This document shows, in pieces, positions 49,591 to 61,096 of a stretch of 64,000 nt of DNA (positions are counted from its first letter, which is position 1; the number at the start of each line of letters is the position of its first letter). Source of the stretch: Sulfurirhabdus autotrophica (GTDB taxonomy: Bacteria > Pseudomonadota > Gammaproteobacteria > Burkholderiales > SMCO01); contig NZ_SMCO01000001.1 in assembly GCF_004346685.1 (NCBI RefSeq), positions 62,001 to 126,000 of the forward strand, given 5' to 3'. The notes under the pieces are model-generated. The model worked only from the letters and a program-made list of their open reading frames with translations. It did no database searches and was not told the DNA's origin. The position numbers and the translations under genes were made by a program.

Positions 49591-50864
49591 TGATAGGAAG
49601 CTATCAGATTTTGCTCATTAACAGCAAGCAAGGCAGAGCCATAGGCGGCTTCTGTGTGCTCGGAAATTCGTACATCAATATCTAAAAGACGTTCTCTTAT
49701 CGCAGTCCATGTTGGATTGTGGGCACCGCCGCCAGCAGTCAGCACAAGGCTTGGTTTGGATGCGCCTAACTGTTCAAGTAATTGGTAACCTTGTGCTTCA
49801 ATTTTGGCGATGCTTTCCAATAAGCCATGTAAAAATGCTGTGTCATCATCAGGGCGCGGCAAAAGACGCGGTTGCAAAAGCGGGTCGTTTACAGGAAAGC
49901 GCTCTCCAGGTTTCAGTAGCGGATAGTAATCAAGATTGGTTGCTACAGCTGGATTGATGTTTGTACTTAATGTTTGTAATTGATCGTCACTGAAAAAACT
50001 GCGGATCACTGCGCCTCCGGTGTTAGAAGCGCCACCTGTAAGCCATAAGTCACCAAGCCGATGACTGTAAATACCATATTGTGCTGCTTCAACTCGTGTG
50101 CGGCTGAGTAGTTTCAACACTAAAGTAGATCCAAGCGATGTAACCGCATGGCCGGGTTGGTTCGTTTCACTAGCTAAAAATGCAGCGATGCTGTCTGTAG
50201 TCCCTGCAATGATTCGACAATCAGAAGGGAGGGATAGCTGTTCGGCAGTTTTTTCCTGAATGCGGCCGAGAAAAGTGCCAGGCTGGACGACTTTAGGCAA
50301 AATGTGCACAACAGGTAATGCCAATACCCAATAGGGGTAGCGCAATTCTGCAGGATCGAATCCTAGTTTCAAACTATTGTGATAGTCGCTGATCCCCGGT
50401 TTGCCATGCAATAGTGATGCCAGCCAGTCTGCCTGATGCATAAAATACCGAGCTTTTTTAAATTCCGGCTGTTTACTGAACCAGAGCAATTTTGCAAGGC
50501 TTGAACTAGCGCTTAGGACCACATGGTCGGGTGGTGCAATCGATTGCAGTTCTATTGCTTTCGATTGCGCGCGCGCATCGTTGTATAAAAGTGGGGGCAG
50601 TACTGGCTGATTGAGTGCATTGCAGATCAGCGAGGTAGCCGAAGTGCCATTAATTGCAATTGCACGAATCTTGGTGCGAGGCGCAAATGGAATCTGAGTG
50701 ATTAAATCAAAAAGTGCAGTTTGCCAAACTGTTGCAAGATTTTGGTCATCAGAGTGCTGATCAAAATCAATCCGTGTTTCGTACACTATTGTCTGATTTG
50801 CATCGATCAGTACGGCACGAGCACCACTGGTGCCGAAATCAATGCCTAAATATGTATCAGCCAC
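49587..50864 (-). CDS. FGGY-family carbohydrate kinase, ribulokinase/xylulokinase-like
   Basis: A 425-residue sugar kinase. N-terminal [16 protein letters not shown] (6-21) is the ATPase phosphate-1 motif, [10 protein letters not shown] phosphate-2, and [13 protein letters not shown] the adenosine motif. It is short for FGGY, like a cyanobacterial/plant group described as D-ribulose kinases, so D-ribulose or a related ketopentose is the best guess. It overlaps queF by eight bases and the PilZ gene by four. No isomerase or transporter of a pentose pathway is adjacent. Confidence 0.82.
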   Translation of the reverse strand: MADTYLGIDFGTSGARAVLIDANQTIVYETRIDFDQHSDDQNLATVWQTALFDLITQIPFAPRTKIRAIAINGTSATSLICNALNQPVLPPLLYNDARAQSKAIELQSIAPPDHVVLSASSSLAKLLWFSKQPEFKKARYFMHQADWLASLLHGKPGISDYHNSLKLGFDPAELRYPYWVLALPVVHILPKVVQPGTFLGRIQEKTAEQLSLPSDCRIIAGTTDSIAAFLASETNQPGHAVTSLGSTLVLKLLSRTRVEAAQYGIYSHRLGDLWLTGGASNTGGAVIRSFFSDDQLQTLSTNINPAVATNLDYYPLLKPGERFPVNDPLLQPRLLPRPDDDTAFLHGLLESIAKIEAQGYQLLEQLGASKPSLVLTAGGGAHNPTWTAIRERLLDIDVRISEHTEAAYGSALLAVNEQNLIASYQ

Positions 50865-51276
50865 GTGTATTTGACTGTGAATCGAAGCGAGTCAAATCTA
50901 CTAAAGGTTTAGGTTCCCAGCCTTTTTTACGGTATTCGGCTACGACGTTGGTGAAAATTCCACCCCGCACAAAAAATTTAGCTGTTAAACGCATAAATCT
51001 GGGCTTGGTCACTTTGGCCAGATCATCTAGAATGCGGTTAGTGACAGCCTCATGAAAAGCGCCTTCATTGCGGTATCCCCATATATAAAGCTTAAGACTT
51101 TTTAATTCTACGCAATGTTTATCCGGGATATAGTCAAGATAAAGCGTTGCAAAATCAGGCTGGCCGGTTTTGGGGCACAAGCAGGTAAACTCTGGAATTT
51201 CCATGTGAATATGGAAATCACGTTCAGGATTTGGGTTGTCGAATGTCTCCAAAGATTGACTTGGTTGGCTTGGCAT
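50857..51276 (-). CDS. queF: NADPH-dependent 7-cyano-7-deazaguanine reductase (QueF)
   Basis: Type I QueF of 139 residues, reducing preQ0 to preQ1 in queuosine synthesis. The nucleophile is C34 in [15 protein letters not shown], Asp41 follows, and ELKSLKLY (57-64) is the NADPH-binding QueF motif. [14 protein letters not shown] is the start. No other queuosine gene is in the window. Divergent from smc; the 5' region has a palindrome at 51297-51317. Confidence 0.96.
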   Translation of the reverse strand: MPSQPSQSLETFDNPNPERDFHIHMEIPEFTCLCPKTGQPDFATLYLDYIPDKHCVELKSLKLYIWGYRNEGAFHEAVTNRILDDLAKVTKPRFMRLTAKFFVRGGIFTNVVAEYRKKGWEPKPLVDLTRFDSQSNTRG

Positions 51277-51296
51277 TCTCTTGTCTCGCTTAAATC

Positions 51297-51317
51297 GGTT
51301 AAAATTGCATTTTAACC
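51297..51317. promoter_or_regulatory. Palindrome between queF and smc
   Basis: GGTTAAAAT (51297-51305) and ATTTTAACC (51309-51317) form a perfect 9-bp inverted repeat with a TGC spacer, 20 bases before the queF start and 50 before the smc start. Both TTAAAA/TAAAAT strings could be -10-like. An operator or a shared promoter element are both possible; I found no matching preQ1 riboswitch. Confidence 0.4.
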
Positions 51318-51367
51318 TGTTTTGGGCTGCGGCGTGTCTGTACTCAACTTACTATTATTCATTTAAA

Positions 51368-54300
51368 TTGCGCCTGACCCATATAAAATTAGCTGGCTTT
51401 AAGTCCTTCGTTGATCCAACCGTCATTCCAGTCCCCGGGCAATTGGTCGGTGTGGTCGGCCCGAATGGCTGTGGCAAATCAAATGTGATTGATGCTGTAC
51501 GCTGGGTACTGGGTGAATCCTCGGCAAAACAATTGCGTGGTGAATCCATGCAGGATGTGATTTTTAGCGGCTCCAGTGGTCGCAAACCGGTTTCACGCGC
51601 TAGTGTTGAACTGATTTTTGATAACAGTTTGGGTAAAGCGGCAGGGCAGTGGTCGCAATATGCCGAAATTGCTGTCAAGCGCATATTGCAACGTGCTGGC
51701 GATTCTTCCTACTATATTAATAATATCCATGTTCGTCGACGAGACGTAACAGACATCTTCATGGGGACGGGGCTTGGAGCTCGCGCCTACGCAATTATCG
51801 AACAAGGCATGATATCGCGCATTATTGAAGCGCGCCCTGAAGAATTGCGTGTATTTCTGGAAGAAGCGGCGGGAATCTCCAAATACAAGGAGCGACGCAA
51901 AGAAACCGAATCCAGACTTTCGGATACCAGAGAAAACCTGCTGCGGGTGGACGACATCCGGCAAGAACTGGATAAACAGATTGAGAAACTGGCAGTTCAG
52001 GCAAGAGTAGCGGCGCAATATCAGGATTTACAATTGCAGTTAAAAACCACGCAAAGTTGGTTGTGGTTGTTGAGAAAATACGAAAGCGAAAATCTGCGGG
52101 AACGTTGCGAGAAGGATATCCTGCGTTTAACCAATGAGTTGGAGGCGGAAACTGCTACCCTGAGGGAGTCAGAAAAAAGGTTGGAAGAGGTGCGGGCGAA
52201 TCATTATTCAGCAGGAGATGCGTTGCATGATGCGCAAGGTGATTTGTATGCCAGTAACGCTGAAGTTGCCAAGCTGGAACAAAAAGTACAGTACCAGCAT
52301 GAAAACCGTGAACGTCTGGTGCATCAGATTGCGACGCACAAAGGTCAATATGAACAGCATATTAAAAACCTGGAAGAGTCTAAATCCAATCTCGCGCAAA
52401 TACGGATTGAACTTGCAGACGTGCAGGAACATGTTGTTCAGTGCCGTGAGCAGGTGCAGGAAACAAAGTTAAACCTGCCACTTGCAGAGGAGGCTTTTCG
52501 GACCTGCCAAAACCGTATGACAGAAATTCAGCGTAATTTGTCTCAATCGGAGCAAGGGTACCAGCTGGAAGAAGCGCATCGTGCCTATGCAGTAAAAACC
52601 TTACAGCAGCTGCAAGCGCGGCTTGAAAGATTAAAACACGAACAAATGAACCTGCCACAAGCTGATCTGGATAAGCTAAGTAATGCGCGGGAAGACTTAG
52701 CCATGACTGAAGAACAACTGCACCAATTTCAGTCGGAACTTTCAGAGTTGCAAGCGTTATTACCTGTTGCAGAGCAGACTAAACGCGAAGCAGATCACGC
52801 CTTGCAAAATGAAATGCAACAAATCACTCGCCTTGAAGCGCAGTTGCATGCGCTGAAACAAGTGCAAAACAGACTGGATCAAAACAAAAAATTGCAAGAT
52901 TGGCTAATCAAGCATCAGCTGGAAAATTTACCGCGCTTATGGCAAAACATCCAGATTGAGCCAGGTTGGGAAAACGCTATGGAAAGCGTGCTGCGCGAAC
53001 GCTTGAATGCCATCATGCTGAATGATTTCAGCGAATCGCAAGCGTGGTTGAACGATGCACCCCCAGCGCAAGTGGTGATAGCCAATATTCAACAGACTTC
53101 TGCATTGGAAATTTCGCAGCATAAAATTGATCTAGTGCCATTTCACCAAAAAACCTCTTGGAAGGGAAGTTATACTCCTGCCCTTTTTGATGCATGGTTG
53201 AGTCCAGTGTTTACGGTTGAGCATTGTGCTGAGGCTTGGTTGATTCAGCCCGATTTACCGGAAGGCGTCATGGTTGTATGTAAGGAAGGGCATTTATTTA
53301 CTCGACATAGCGTTTCCTTCCATGCGCAGCAATCTGAAATGCATGGTGTACTGGCAAGGCAACGCGAAATAGAACAGTTGCAAAGCGATCTGGATCATAA
53401 ACGTGCGATGTTGTCGCAATTTACAGAAGCGCATGTGGCTGCAGATGAGATGCTGGAGAAACAAAAATCTGAAAGCATGCATATGCGTTCCCGGGTTTCC
53501 GAGGCACAACAACACCATCATAAGCTCCAATTGGAAGTGTTGAAACTTTCCCAGTTGGAAAATCAGGTTGTGCAACGAAAAGAACAATTAGCCCAGGAAA
53601 TTGAAGAAATTTCAGCTGAAATGCTCGCTGAAAGCGAGCAACGAGAGAGCAGTGCATTGAACCAAAGTGAATATCGGGCGCAAGTAGAAGTTTTGCGCGA
53701 ACAGATGGACGATATCGCACAGGAGCGTTCAGATGCCGAAAACGTGTTGAATAGTCAGCGTGAAGCAGTTAATCAAGCTGAACGAGAAATACAAAGCGCT
53801 GAGTATGCTGAGCGGACGTGTATCAGTAAAATCAGTGTAATAGAGAACTCTATTAAAGTAACAAGTGAAAATTTAACCATCTTGCAGGAACGTCTGGAAG
53901 AGCTGCAGTTAGAGCAGGCTGAATTAGGTGAAGCGCCTATTCAACTAGACTTACAGCAAGCGTTGGCAATTCGTGAAGAAAAAGAAAAAGCATTGGCTAT
54001 GGCACGTGATTATCTTGCAGAACTTACCAATTCTCTTGGTGTTATAGAAAAAGAGCGGCTGATTTCAGAGCAAAAGCTGAATCCTTTGCGGGATAAAATT
54101 GGTGAAATGCGCCTTAAAGAGCAGGCTGCACAATTAAGTGTCGCTCAATTTGCGGAACAGCTGCATGCAATTGATGCTAATGAGGCAGAGCTAGCCGCTA
54201 CCTTAAAAGCAGGTACAAAGCCCGGCGTGTTGCAGGCTAAAATCGTACAGATCAATGAAGCTATTACTGAACTTGGCGCAGTAAACCTTGCTGCGTTGGA

Positions 54301-54895
54301 AGAATTGAATACTGCACAAGAAAGGCAGTCCTATCTGGATACACAAGCAACTGATTTGAATGAGGCTATTGCTACACTTGAGAATGCGATACGGCGAATC
54401 GACAAGGAAACCAGGGAGCGCTTGCAGAATACGTTTGATGTGGTAAATCGGCATATGGGCGAAATGTTCCCTACTTTGTTTGGTGGCGGACATGCACGAC
54501 TGGTGTTAACAGGAGATGAGATTCTGGACTCCGGTATTCAAGTGATTGCTCAGCCCCCAGGAAAGAAAAACAGCTCGATTCACCTACTTTCTGGAGGAGA
54601 AAAAGCACTCACGGCCTTATCTCTGGTATTCTCTTTGTTTCAGCTTAACCCTGCACCTTTCTGCCTTTTAGACGAAGTGGATGCACCGCTGGATGATTCG
54701 AACACAGTACGGTTTTGCGAATTGGTTAAAAAAATGTCGCAAAATACACAGTTTTTATTTATCAGCCATAATAAAATAGCAATGGAAATGGCTCAGCAGT
54801 TAATCGGTGTTACCATGCAGGAATCCGGCGTTTCGCGGGTGGTTGCTGTAGATATGGAAAATGCCATGCGGCTGAGTGAAGAAGCTACCGTTTAG
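51368..54895 (+). CDS. smc: Chromosome partition protein SMC
   Basis: ATPase of the bacterial condensin, about 1,175 residues from the TTG at 51368 (MRLTHIKLAGFKSFVDPT is the standard family start); the longer open frame from 51281 adds 29 non-conserved residues. Walker A is GPNGCGKSN (31-39), the hinge lies near 500-660 between two coiled coils (about 165-495 and 665-1000), and the C-terminal head has HLLSGGEKALTALSLVFSLF and CLLDEVDAPLDDSN (Walker B). It works with ScpAB at 38631-39993. zipA and ligA follow on the same strand. Confidence 0.96.
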   Translation: MRLTHIKLAGFKSFVDPTVIPVPGQLVGVVGPNGCGKSNVIDAVRWVLGESSAKQLRGESMQDVIFSGSSGRKPVSRASVELIFDNSLGKAAGQWSQYAEIAVKRILQRAGDSSYYINNIHVRRRDVTDIFMGTGLGARAYAIIEQGMISRIIEARPEELRVFLEEAAGISKYKERRKETESRLSDTRENLLRVDDIRQELDKQIEKLAVQARVAAQYQDLQLQLKTTQSWLWLLRKYESENLRERCEKDILRLTNELEAETATLRESEKRLEEVRANHYSAGDALHDAQGDLYASNAEVAKLEQKVQYQHENRERLVHQIATHKGQYEQHIKNLEESKSNLAQIRIELADVQEHVVQCREQVQETKLNLPLAEEAFRTCQNRMTEIQRNLSQSEQGYQLEEAHRAYAVKTLQQLQARLERLKHEQMNLPQADLDKLSNAREDLAMTEEQLHQFQSELSELQALLPVAEQTKREADHALQNEMQQITRLEAQLHALKQVQNRLDQNKKLQDWLIKHQLENLPRLWQNIQIEPGWENAMESVLRERLNAIMLNDFSESQAWLNDAPPAQVVIANIQQTSALEISQHKIDLVPFHQKTSWKGSYTPALFDAWLSPVFTVEHCAEAWLIQPDLPEGVMVVCKEGHLFTRHSVSFHAQQSEMHGVLARQREIEQLQSDLDHKRAMLSQFTEAHVAADEMLEKQKSESMHMRSRVSEAQQHHHKLQLEVLKLSQLENQVVQRKEQLAQEIEEISAEMLAESEQRESSALNQSEYRAQVEVLREQMDDIAQERSDAENVLNSQREAVNQAEREIQSAEYAERTCISKISVIENSIKVTSENLTILQERLEELQLEQAELGEAPIQLDLQQALAIREEKEKALAMARDYLAELTNSLGVIEKERLISEQKLNPLRDKIGEMRLKEQAAQLSVAQFAEQLHAIDANEAELAATLKAGTKPGVLQAKIVQINEAITELGAVNLAALEELNTAQERQSYLDTQATDLNEAIATLENAIRRIDKETRERLQNTFDVVNRHMGEMFPTLFGGGHARLVLTGDEILDSGIQVIAQPPGKKNSSIHLLSGGEKALTALSLVFSLFQLNPAPFCLLDEVDAPLDDSNTVRFCELVKKMSQNTQFLFISHNKIAMEMAQQLIGVTMQESGVSRVVAVDMENAMRLSEEATV

Positions 54896-54912
54896 GAGAA
54901 TGTAGTAACGTG

Positions 54913-56115
54913 ATGAGTGATCTTCAAATTAGTTTACTTGGAATAGGCGCTATTGTTATCGCCGGAGTATTTGTCTTCAACCGGTTTCAGGAAAGAAAGT
55001 TTCGTCGGATAGCCGATGCACATTTCAAATCAAAACATGATGATGTGTTGCTTGATAGCACAGCTAATCCAGAAAAGAGCAGTTTGCATATTGATGAAAT
55101 TGTTCCAAAAGAAGAATGGCGTATCGAGCCAAAATTTGAACCGGAAGAACCAACATTCAAACAACCCCATACTGAACCAAAATGGTCGCAGGAGCCGATT
55201 GTAGAGGTAAAGCATGAAGAAGAACCAATTATTCAAGTAACTGAAGAGCCCAAGTTTAAACCCCAACATCAGCAGCATAATGAACCTGCCAAAGCACAGC
55301 AAGTGGATGACAGCATTGCGTATGTTGCAACTTTACAGGCCGGGGAAACAATCATTACTGAAGATATTGCCTTGTTATTACAACAGTTTGCTGCACTTGG
55401 CAAACCTGTTCACTGGTCCGGGCAACATATGCAAACGGGCGCATGGGAAGAAATAAGCCCTGCCCATCCAGGTGAATATGAAAAAATCAGGGTAAGCCTG
55501 CAGTTGGCTGATCGCAAAGGGCATTTATCTGAAGTGCAGTTAGATATGTTTTGCGATGGCATTCAAAATATTGCAGCTGATTTGCAAGCTTTAATGGATT
55601 GCCCTGAGAAACAGCCAGCATTGCAACGCGCAATAGAACTGGATGATTTTTGTGCTGAAGTGGATGTCCTTATAGGGTTGAACGTGCTTAGCCATAATGG
55701 TGAAACCTTGCCCGCAACTAAAATTCGCGCTCAAGCAGAAGCGGCAGGCATGAAATTGCAGGCGGATGGTACCTTCCATTTACTGAATGATGATGGAGTC
55801 TCACTTTATTCTTTGTCAAATCATGATGAAATTCCGTTCTCAGCAGATAATATCAAACACATGGTTACCCATGGTGTGACATTCCTGTTTGACGTGCCGC
55901 GCGCACCGGGCGGGATACACACATTTAACAGTATGGTTACGCTTGCAAAACAGGTTGCACATACGTTAAACGGTGATTTGGTAGACGATAACCGGAATAA
56001 ACTGGATGAAAAGAGCATTGCTACTATTAGACAGCAGCTTTCAAACATCTATACAAAAATGGATGCCCGTCATATTAGTGCAGGCAGCCAGCGCGCCTTA
56101 AATTTATTTTCTTAA
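54913..56115 (+). CDS. zipA: Cell division protein ZipA
   Basis: Bitopic protein tethering FtsZ to the inner membrane, 400 residues from ATG 54913 (a GTG one codon upstream is also possible). An N-terminal helix (about 6-24) is followed by a charged, Pro-rich linker (about 60-130) with many Glu/Lys, and the C-terminal ZipA globular domain (about 240-395): GGIHTFNSMVTLAKQVAHTLNGDLVDDNR. The overall order smc-zipA-ligA is common in proteobacteria. The ligA ATG abuts its stop. Confidence 0.92.
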   Translation: MSDLQISLLGIGAIVIAGVFVFNRFQERKFRRIADAHFKSKHDDVLLDSTANPEKSSLHIDEIVPKEEWRIEPKFEPEEPTFKQPHTEPKWSQEPIVEVKHEEEPIIQVTEEPKFKPQHQQHNEPAKAQQVDDSIAYVATLQAGETIITEDIALLLQQFAALGKPVHWSGQHMQTGAWEEISPAHPGEYEKIRVSLQLADRKGHLSEVQLDMFCDGIQNIAADLQALMDCPEKQPALQRAIELDDFCAEVDVLIGLNVLSHNGETLPATKIRAQAEAAGMKLQADGTFHLLNDDGVSLYSLSNHDEIPFSADNIKHMVTHGVTFLFDVPRAPGGIHTFNSMVTLAKQVAHTLNGDLVDDNRNKLDEKSIATIRQQLSNIYTKMDARHISAGSQRALNLFS

Positions 56116-58134
<2,019 letters not shown>

Positions 58135-58165
58135 TATAAATATTAAAGGGAATGAGGGGTTATTG

Positions 58166-59053
58166 ATGTTACAAGTGACTAAGGCTGTTTTTCCAGTGGC
58201 GGGTATGGGAACCCGTTTTTTGCCAGCTACTAAGGCCAGCCCGAAAGAGATGTTGCCCATCGTAGACAAGCCTTTGATTCAATATGCAGTTGAAGAAGCA
58301 GTGGCTGCAGGCATTACTGATCTTATTTTTATCACGGGTCGCACCAAGCGTTCCATTGAAGATCATTTCGACAAAGCATATGAAATGGAAACAGAACTGG
58401 AAGCGCGTGGTAAAACACGCATGCTTGAAATGGTCAGGGATATTATCCCAAGCCATGTTTCCTGTATATTTATCCGTCAGGTAGAGGCACTTGGTTTAGG
58501 TCATGCCGTGTTGTGCGCAAAACCTGTTATTGGAGATGAACCTTTCGCTGTTATGCTGGCAGATGATTTGATAGATGGTGAGCCACCTGTGTTGAAGCAA
58601 ATGGTTGATCTTTTTACCTATTATCAAAGCTCTGTTATCGGGGTGCAAAATGTTGCACGTGAGGAAACTTCTCAATATGGCATTGTTGCTGCCCAGCCTA
58701 TCTCTGAAAAAATTCACAAAATCACCAACATTGTGGAAAAACCAAAACCTGAAGATGCTCCTTCTACATTAGGTGTAGTAGGACGGTATATTTTGACTCC
58801 TCGCATCTTTGATCATCTGAAAAAGGTGCAAAAAGGGGCTGGTAATGAAATTCAATTGACCGATGCCATAGCTGCGTTGTTACAAGAACAACAAGTAATG
58901 GCCTATGAATTTACCGGAACTCGATATGACTGTGGTAGTAAGCTTGGTTATCTTAAAGCAACTGTTGAATTTGCCATGAAACACTCTGAAGTAAGCGAAG
59001 AGTTTACTGACTACCTCGGCACTGTCTGCGCTAAGTTGGCATTAAATAAATAA
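58166..59053 (+). CDS. galU: UTP-glucose-1-phosphate uridylyltransferase
   Basis: Nucleotidyltransferase of 295 residues making UDP-glucose for LPS and exopolysaccharide. [35 protein letters not shown] is the GalU N-terminal signature, and [11 protein letters not shown] the second. ATG 58166 follows GAGGGG. The stop TAA at 59051-59053 lies inside the target duplication of the IS element that follows at once, so the original 3' flank starts at 59792. Confidence 0.97.
   Translation: MLQVTKAVFPVAGMGTRFLPATKASPKEMLPIVDKPLIQYAVEEAVAAGITDLIFITGRTKRSIEDHFDKAYEMETELEARGKTRMLEMVRDIIPSHVSCIFIRQVEALGLGHAVLCAKPVIGDEPFAVMLADDLIDGEPPVLKQMVDLFTYYQSSVIGVQNVAREETSQYGIVAAQPISEKIHKITNIVEKPKPEDAPSTLGVVGRYILTPRIFDHLKKVQKGAGNEIQLTDAIAALLQEQQVMAYEFTGTRYDCGSKLGYLKATVEFAMKHSEVSEEFTDYLGTVCAKLALNK
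59046..59053. repeat. Left copy of the 8-bp target-site duplication
   Basis: ATAAATAA directly before the IS. It contains the last codon and the stop of galU. The right copy is at 59792-59799. Confidence 0.93.
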
Positions 59054-59791
59054 GGGTCTTAGGAAGTTAAAGCGGGTTTAACCTCAATAATTTGAGTAGT
59101 CCAAGGTAAAGATTATCACGACGATGATTAAAGCGATATTCAGTTTCTTTCAAATGCAAATAGAACGTATGTTTAGGTACGCCATTAAACTTGGCCAGCC
59201 TGCGTTTTGCATAACTCCAGAAAGACTCAATGCCGTTTATATGCCTTTCACCATTCGCGAATTCATTCTCGCCATGATTCACTCGAAAGTGTTTATCGAA
59301 TCCAATATCAACCAGGCCGTCATAACCGCGCCAGCCATCCGAATGAATAACAGTAGCGGGTTCTACATGGCCTCTGATAATGCCTTGCAGCCTAGCTTTA
59401 GAGCAATCTGGCACAATCTCGGCATACACTTTACCTTGCCGTTTCAACAGTCCAAATACAATTGTTTTACCATAAGCACCACGCCCTCGTTTGCCTCTGA
59501 CGCGACGTGCCCCAAAATAAGATTCATCAACTTCAACAGCGTCTTTAAGGGGAGTTGCCACTTCGCAAGCTTCAGCCATACGAAGACGAATCTTCAGGTA
59601 AATACTATTCACAGATCGCACCGAAATGCCGATCAATTCAGCCGTACTCGAAGCCGTAAAATCGAGAGCAAAACATCTTACAAGCTGACTGAATTTAGCC
59701 TCGCTGATTCGAGAACGGCAATAATATCTATTTTTATTAATCATCTTAGTAAGTTAGCGCACTTTAAAACGCGCTTAACTTCCTAAGACCC
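59054..59791 (-). mobile_element. IS1595-family insertion sequence (IS1016-like), complete
   Basis: A 738-bp element with terminal inverted repeats: GGGTCTTAGGAAGTTAA at 59054-59070 and its exact complement at 59775-59791, continuing imperfectly inward. Flanked by a perfect 8-bp duplication, the size expected for IS1595-type transposition. It carries one transposase gene on the minus strand. The perfect repeats and duplication point to a recent insertion. Confidence 0.95.
59067..59744 (-). CDS. IS1595-family transposase
   Basis: A 225-residue DDE-type transposase of the ISXO2-like domain. VEVDESYFGAR carries the first catalytic Asp, IHSDGWRGYDGL the second, and NHGENEFANGERHINGIESFWSYAKRRL the third-residue region, where ISXO2-like members have N or E near HINGIE. 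YCRSRISEAKFSQLVRCF at the start is the N-terminal helix-turn-helix. No frameshift or stop breaks the reading frame, so the element may be active. Its orientation is opposite to galU. Confidence 0.95.
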   Translation of the reverse strand: MINKNRYYCRSRISEAKFSQLVRCFALDFTASSTAELIGISVRSVNSIYLKIRLRMAEACEVATPLKDAVEVDESYFGARRVRGKRGRGAYGKTIVFGLLKRQGKVYAEIVPDCSKARLQGIIRGHVEPATVIHSDGWRGYDGLVDIGFDKHFRVNHGENEFANGERHINGIESFWSYAKRRLAKFNGVPKHTFYLHLKETEYRFNHRRDNLYLGLLKLLRLNPL

Positions 59792-59799
59792 ATAAATAA
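59792..59799. repeat. Right copy of the 8-bp target-site duplication
   Basis: ATAAATAA directly after the IS, identical to 59046-59053. Confidence 0.93.
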
Positions 59800-59898
59800 T
59801 TATCAGTTTGTGCCAACAAATTGTTATTGTTCAACTATAATTAATTTTCGCCGTTTATTAACTATCAATTGTATCGCATTGTTTTAACTATAGTTTTA

Positions 59899-59933
59899 AA
59901 ATGGGAATATTTTGATGAGAAATATTCCCATTT
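59899..59933 (+). promoter_or_regulatory. 14-bp inverted repeat next to the dsrE-family promoter
   Basis: AAATGGGAATATTT (59899-59912) and its perfect complement (59920-59933) flank TGATGAG. A TATAAT -10 box lies at 59938-59943, so the repeat covers the -35 region. No good -35 hexamer exists at 16-18 bases (ATGAGA at 17), which suits an activated or repressed promoter. The ATG is 60 bases further at 60004. Confidence 0.6.
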
Positions 59934-60003
59934 AGGTTATAATACTGCAATTGCTTTTTTAGATTAGAAGCATATTCTTAAATTCTTGTGTTGGAGAGTG
60001 AAC

Positions 60004-60372
60004 ATGGCAGATAAATTGATGATTATTATGGTTAACACCGATCCATCCAACGGTTCTGAACTAGGCGCCCCCTTTTTTCAAGCAACTGTTGCCGCTGCAA
60101 TGGACTTTGAAGTAGAGGTTATTCTTACCGGTCGTTCTGGTGAGTTGGCTATAAAAGGTGTAGCTGATAAGCTGTTTGTAAAAGAAGGATCACCAAAGAG
60201 TGTTTACGAATTCATGAAAGATGCACATGAAGCTGGTGTAAAATTCAAGGTTTGTACTCCAACACTGGAGCTATGGGGTGAAGATCTGATCCCTGAAATT
60301 GAAGAAACCATTGGTGGTGCTTATGTCATTGAGCAAGCTATGGATGAAGATGTTGTTACACTGACTTACTAA
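60004..60372 (+). CDS. DsrE-family protein
   Basis: A 122-residue DsrE/DsrF/TusD-like protein. KLMIIMVNTDPSNGSELGAPFFQATVAAAM is the N-terminal Rossmann-like part, and a single cysteine, C84 in KFKVCTPTLELWG, stands where sulfur-carrier members have theirs. It could bind persulfide, but there is no dsr, tus or sulfur-oxidation gene beside it. GGAGAG precedes the ATG; a longer frame from 59986 is unlikely. Monocistronic: strong terminator follows. Confidence 0.83.
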   Translation: MADKLMIIMVNTDPSNGSELGAPFFQATVAAAMDFEVEVILTGRSGELAIKGVADKLFVKEGSPKSVYEFMKDAHEAGVKFKVCTPTLELWGEDLIPEIEETIGGAYVIEQAMDEDVVTLTY

Positions 60373-60417
60373 AAGCATTTACAGGTTACGTTCTTCTAAA
60401 TAGAAAAAACCATAAAA

Positions 60418-60459
60418 AGAGCAAAGGCGGAACATTAGTTCGCCTTTGCTCTTTTTTTT
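60418..60459 (+). terminator. Rho-independent terminator of the dsrE-family gene
   Basis: A 12-bp stem (60418-60429 with 60441-60452, AGAGCAAAGGCG) with an 11-base loop is followed by TTTTTTT. A preceding run of A would make it function partly in the other direction as well. Confidence 0.95.
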
Positions 60460-60541
60460 GCCTTGAAGTACACAGTTAGCTTGCCAAACATATACCTATC
60501 TCGGCACAATACCCATATTACCAAATATCAATCCGAAAGCC

Positions 60542-61087
60542 ATGCTCGACGCAAACAAAGCACTTGATGTCCTTAACAATGCAGAGCTTATCGCTTCAAG
60601 TGAGAAAGTATCAGAAACTCTCGCGCAAATAGCCAGCGAAATAACAGTCGCGTTATCCGACAAGCACCCCTTGGTCTTAAGTGTGATGGGTGGAGCAGTG
60701 GTATTTACAGGACAATTGTTGCCAAAACTTAGTTTTCCCCTGGATTTCGATTATATTCATGTCACTCGATATGGCAATAATACTCAGGGTGGATTACTGG
60801 ACTGGAAAGTTATGCCACGCGAAAATGTGGCAGGACGCGTAGTGCTGGTATTGGACGATATACTGGACGAAGGTCATACGTTAGCTGCGATACGAGAGAA
60901 AGTGCTGTCACTGGGAGCCAGCGCTTTTTATAGTGCAGTATTTACAGATAAACAAATTGGCAAACAAAAACCGATTCAAGCAGACTTTGTTGGTATGCAA
61001 TTACCCAATAAATATGTATTTGGATTCGGGATGGATGTTCAGGGAGCTTGGCGTAATCTGCCGGCTATCTACGCCATGAAAGAATAA
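60542..61087 (+). CDS. hpt: Hypoxanthine-guanine phosphoribosyltransferase
   Basis: A 181-residue type I phosphoribosyltransferase. The PRPP-binding loop is VLVLDDILDEGHTL (101-114), and FDYIHVTRYGNNT corresponds to the flexible loop. It makes IMP or GMP from hypoxanthine or guanine. It is followed, nine bases later, by methylthioinosine phosphorylase, which releases hypoxanthine; the pair forms a salvage route. Confidence 0.9.
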   Translation: MLDANKALDVLNNAELIASSEKVSETLAQIASEITVALSDKHPLVLSVMGGAVVFTGQLLPKLSFPLDFDYIHVTRYGNNTQGGLLDWKVMPRENVAGRVVLVLDDILDEGHTLAAIREKVLSLGASAFYSAVFTDKQIGKQKPIQADFVGMQLPNKYVFGFGMDVQGAWRNLPAIYAMKE

Positions 61088-61096
61088 GGAAAAACA

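Noticed and set aside
51277-51367. preQ1 riboswitch before queF
   Set aside because: The leader is too short and shows only a simple palindrome; the required pseudoknot pattern is not visible.
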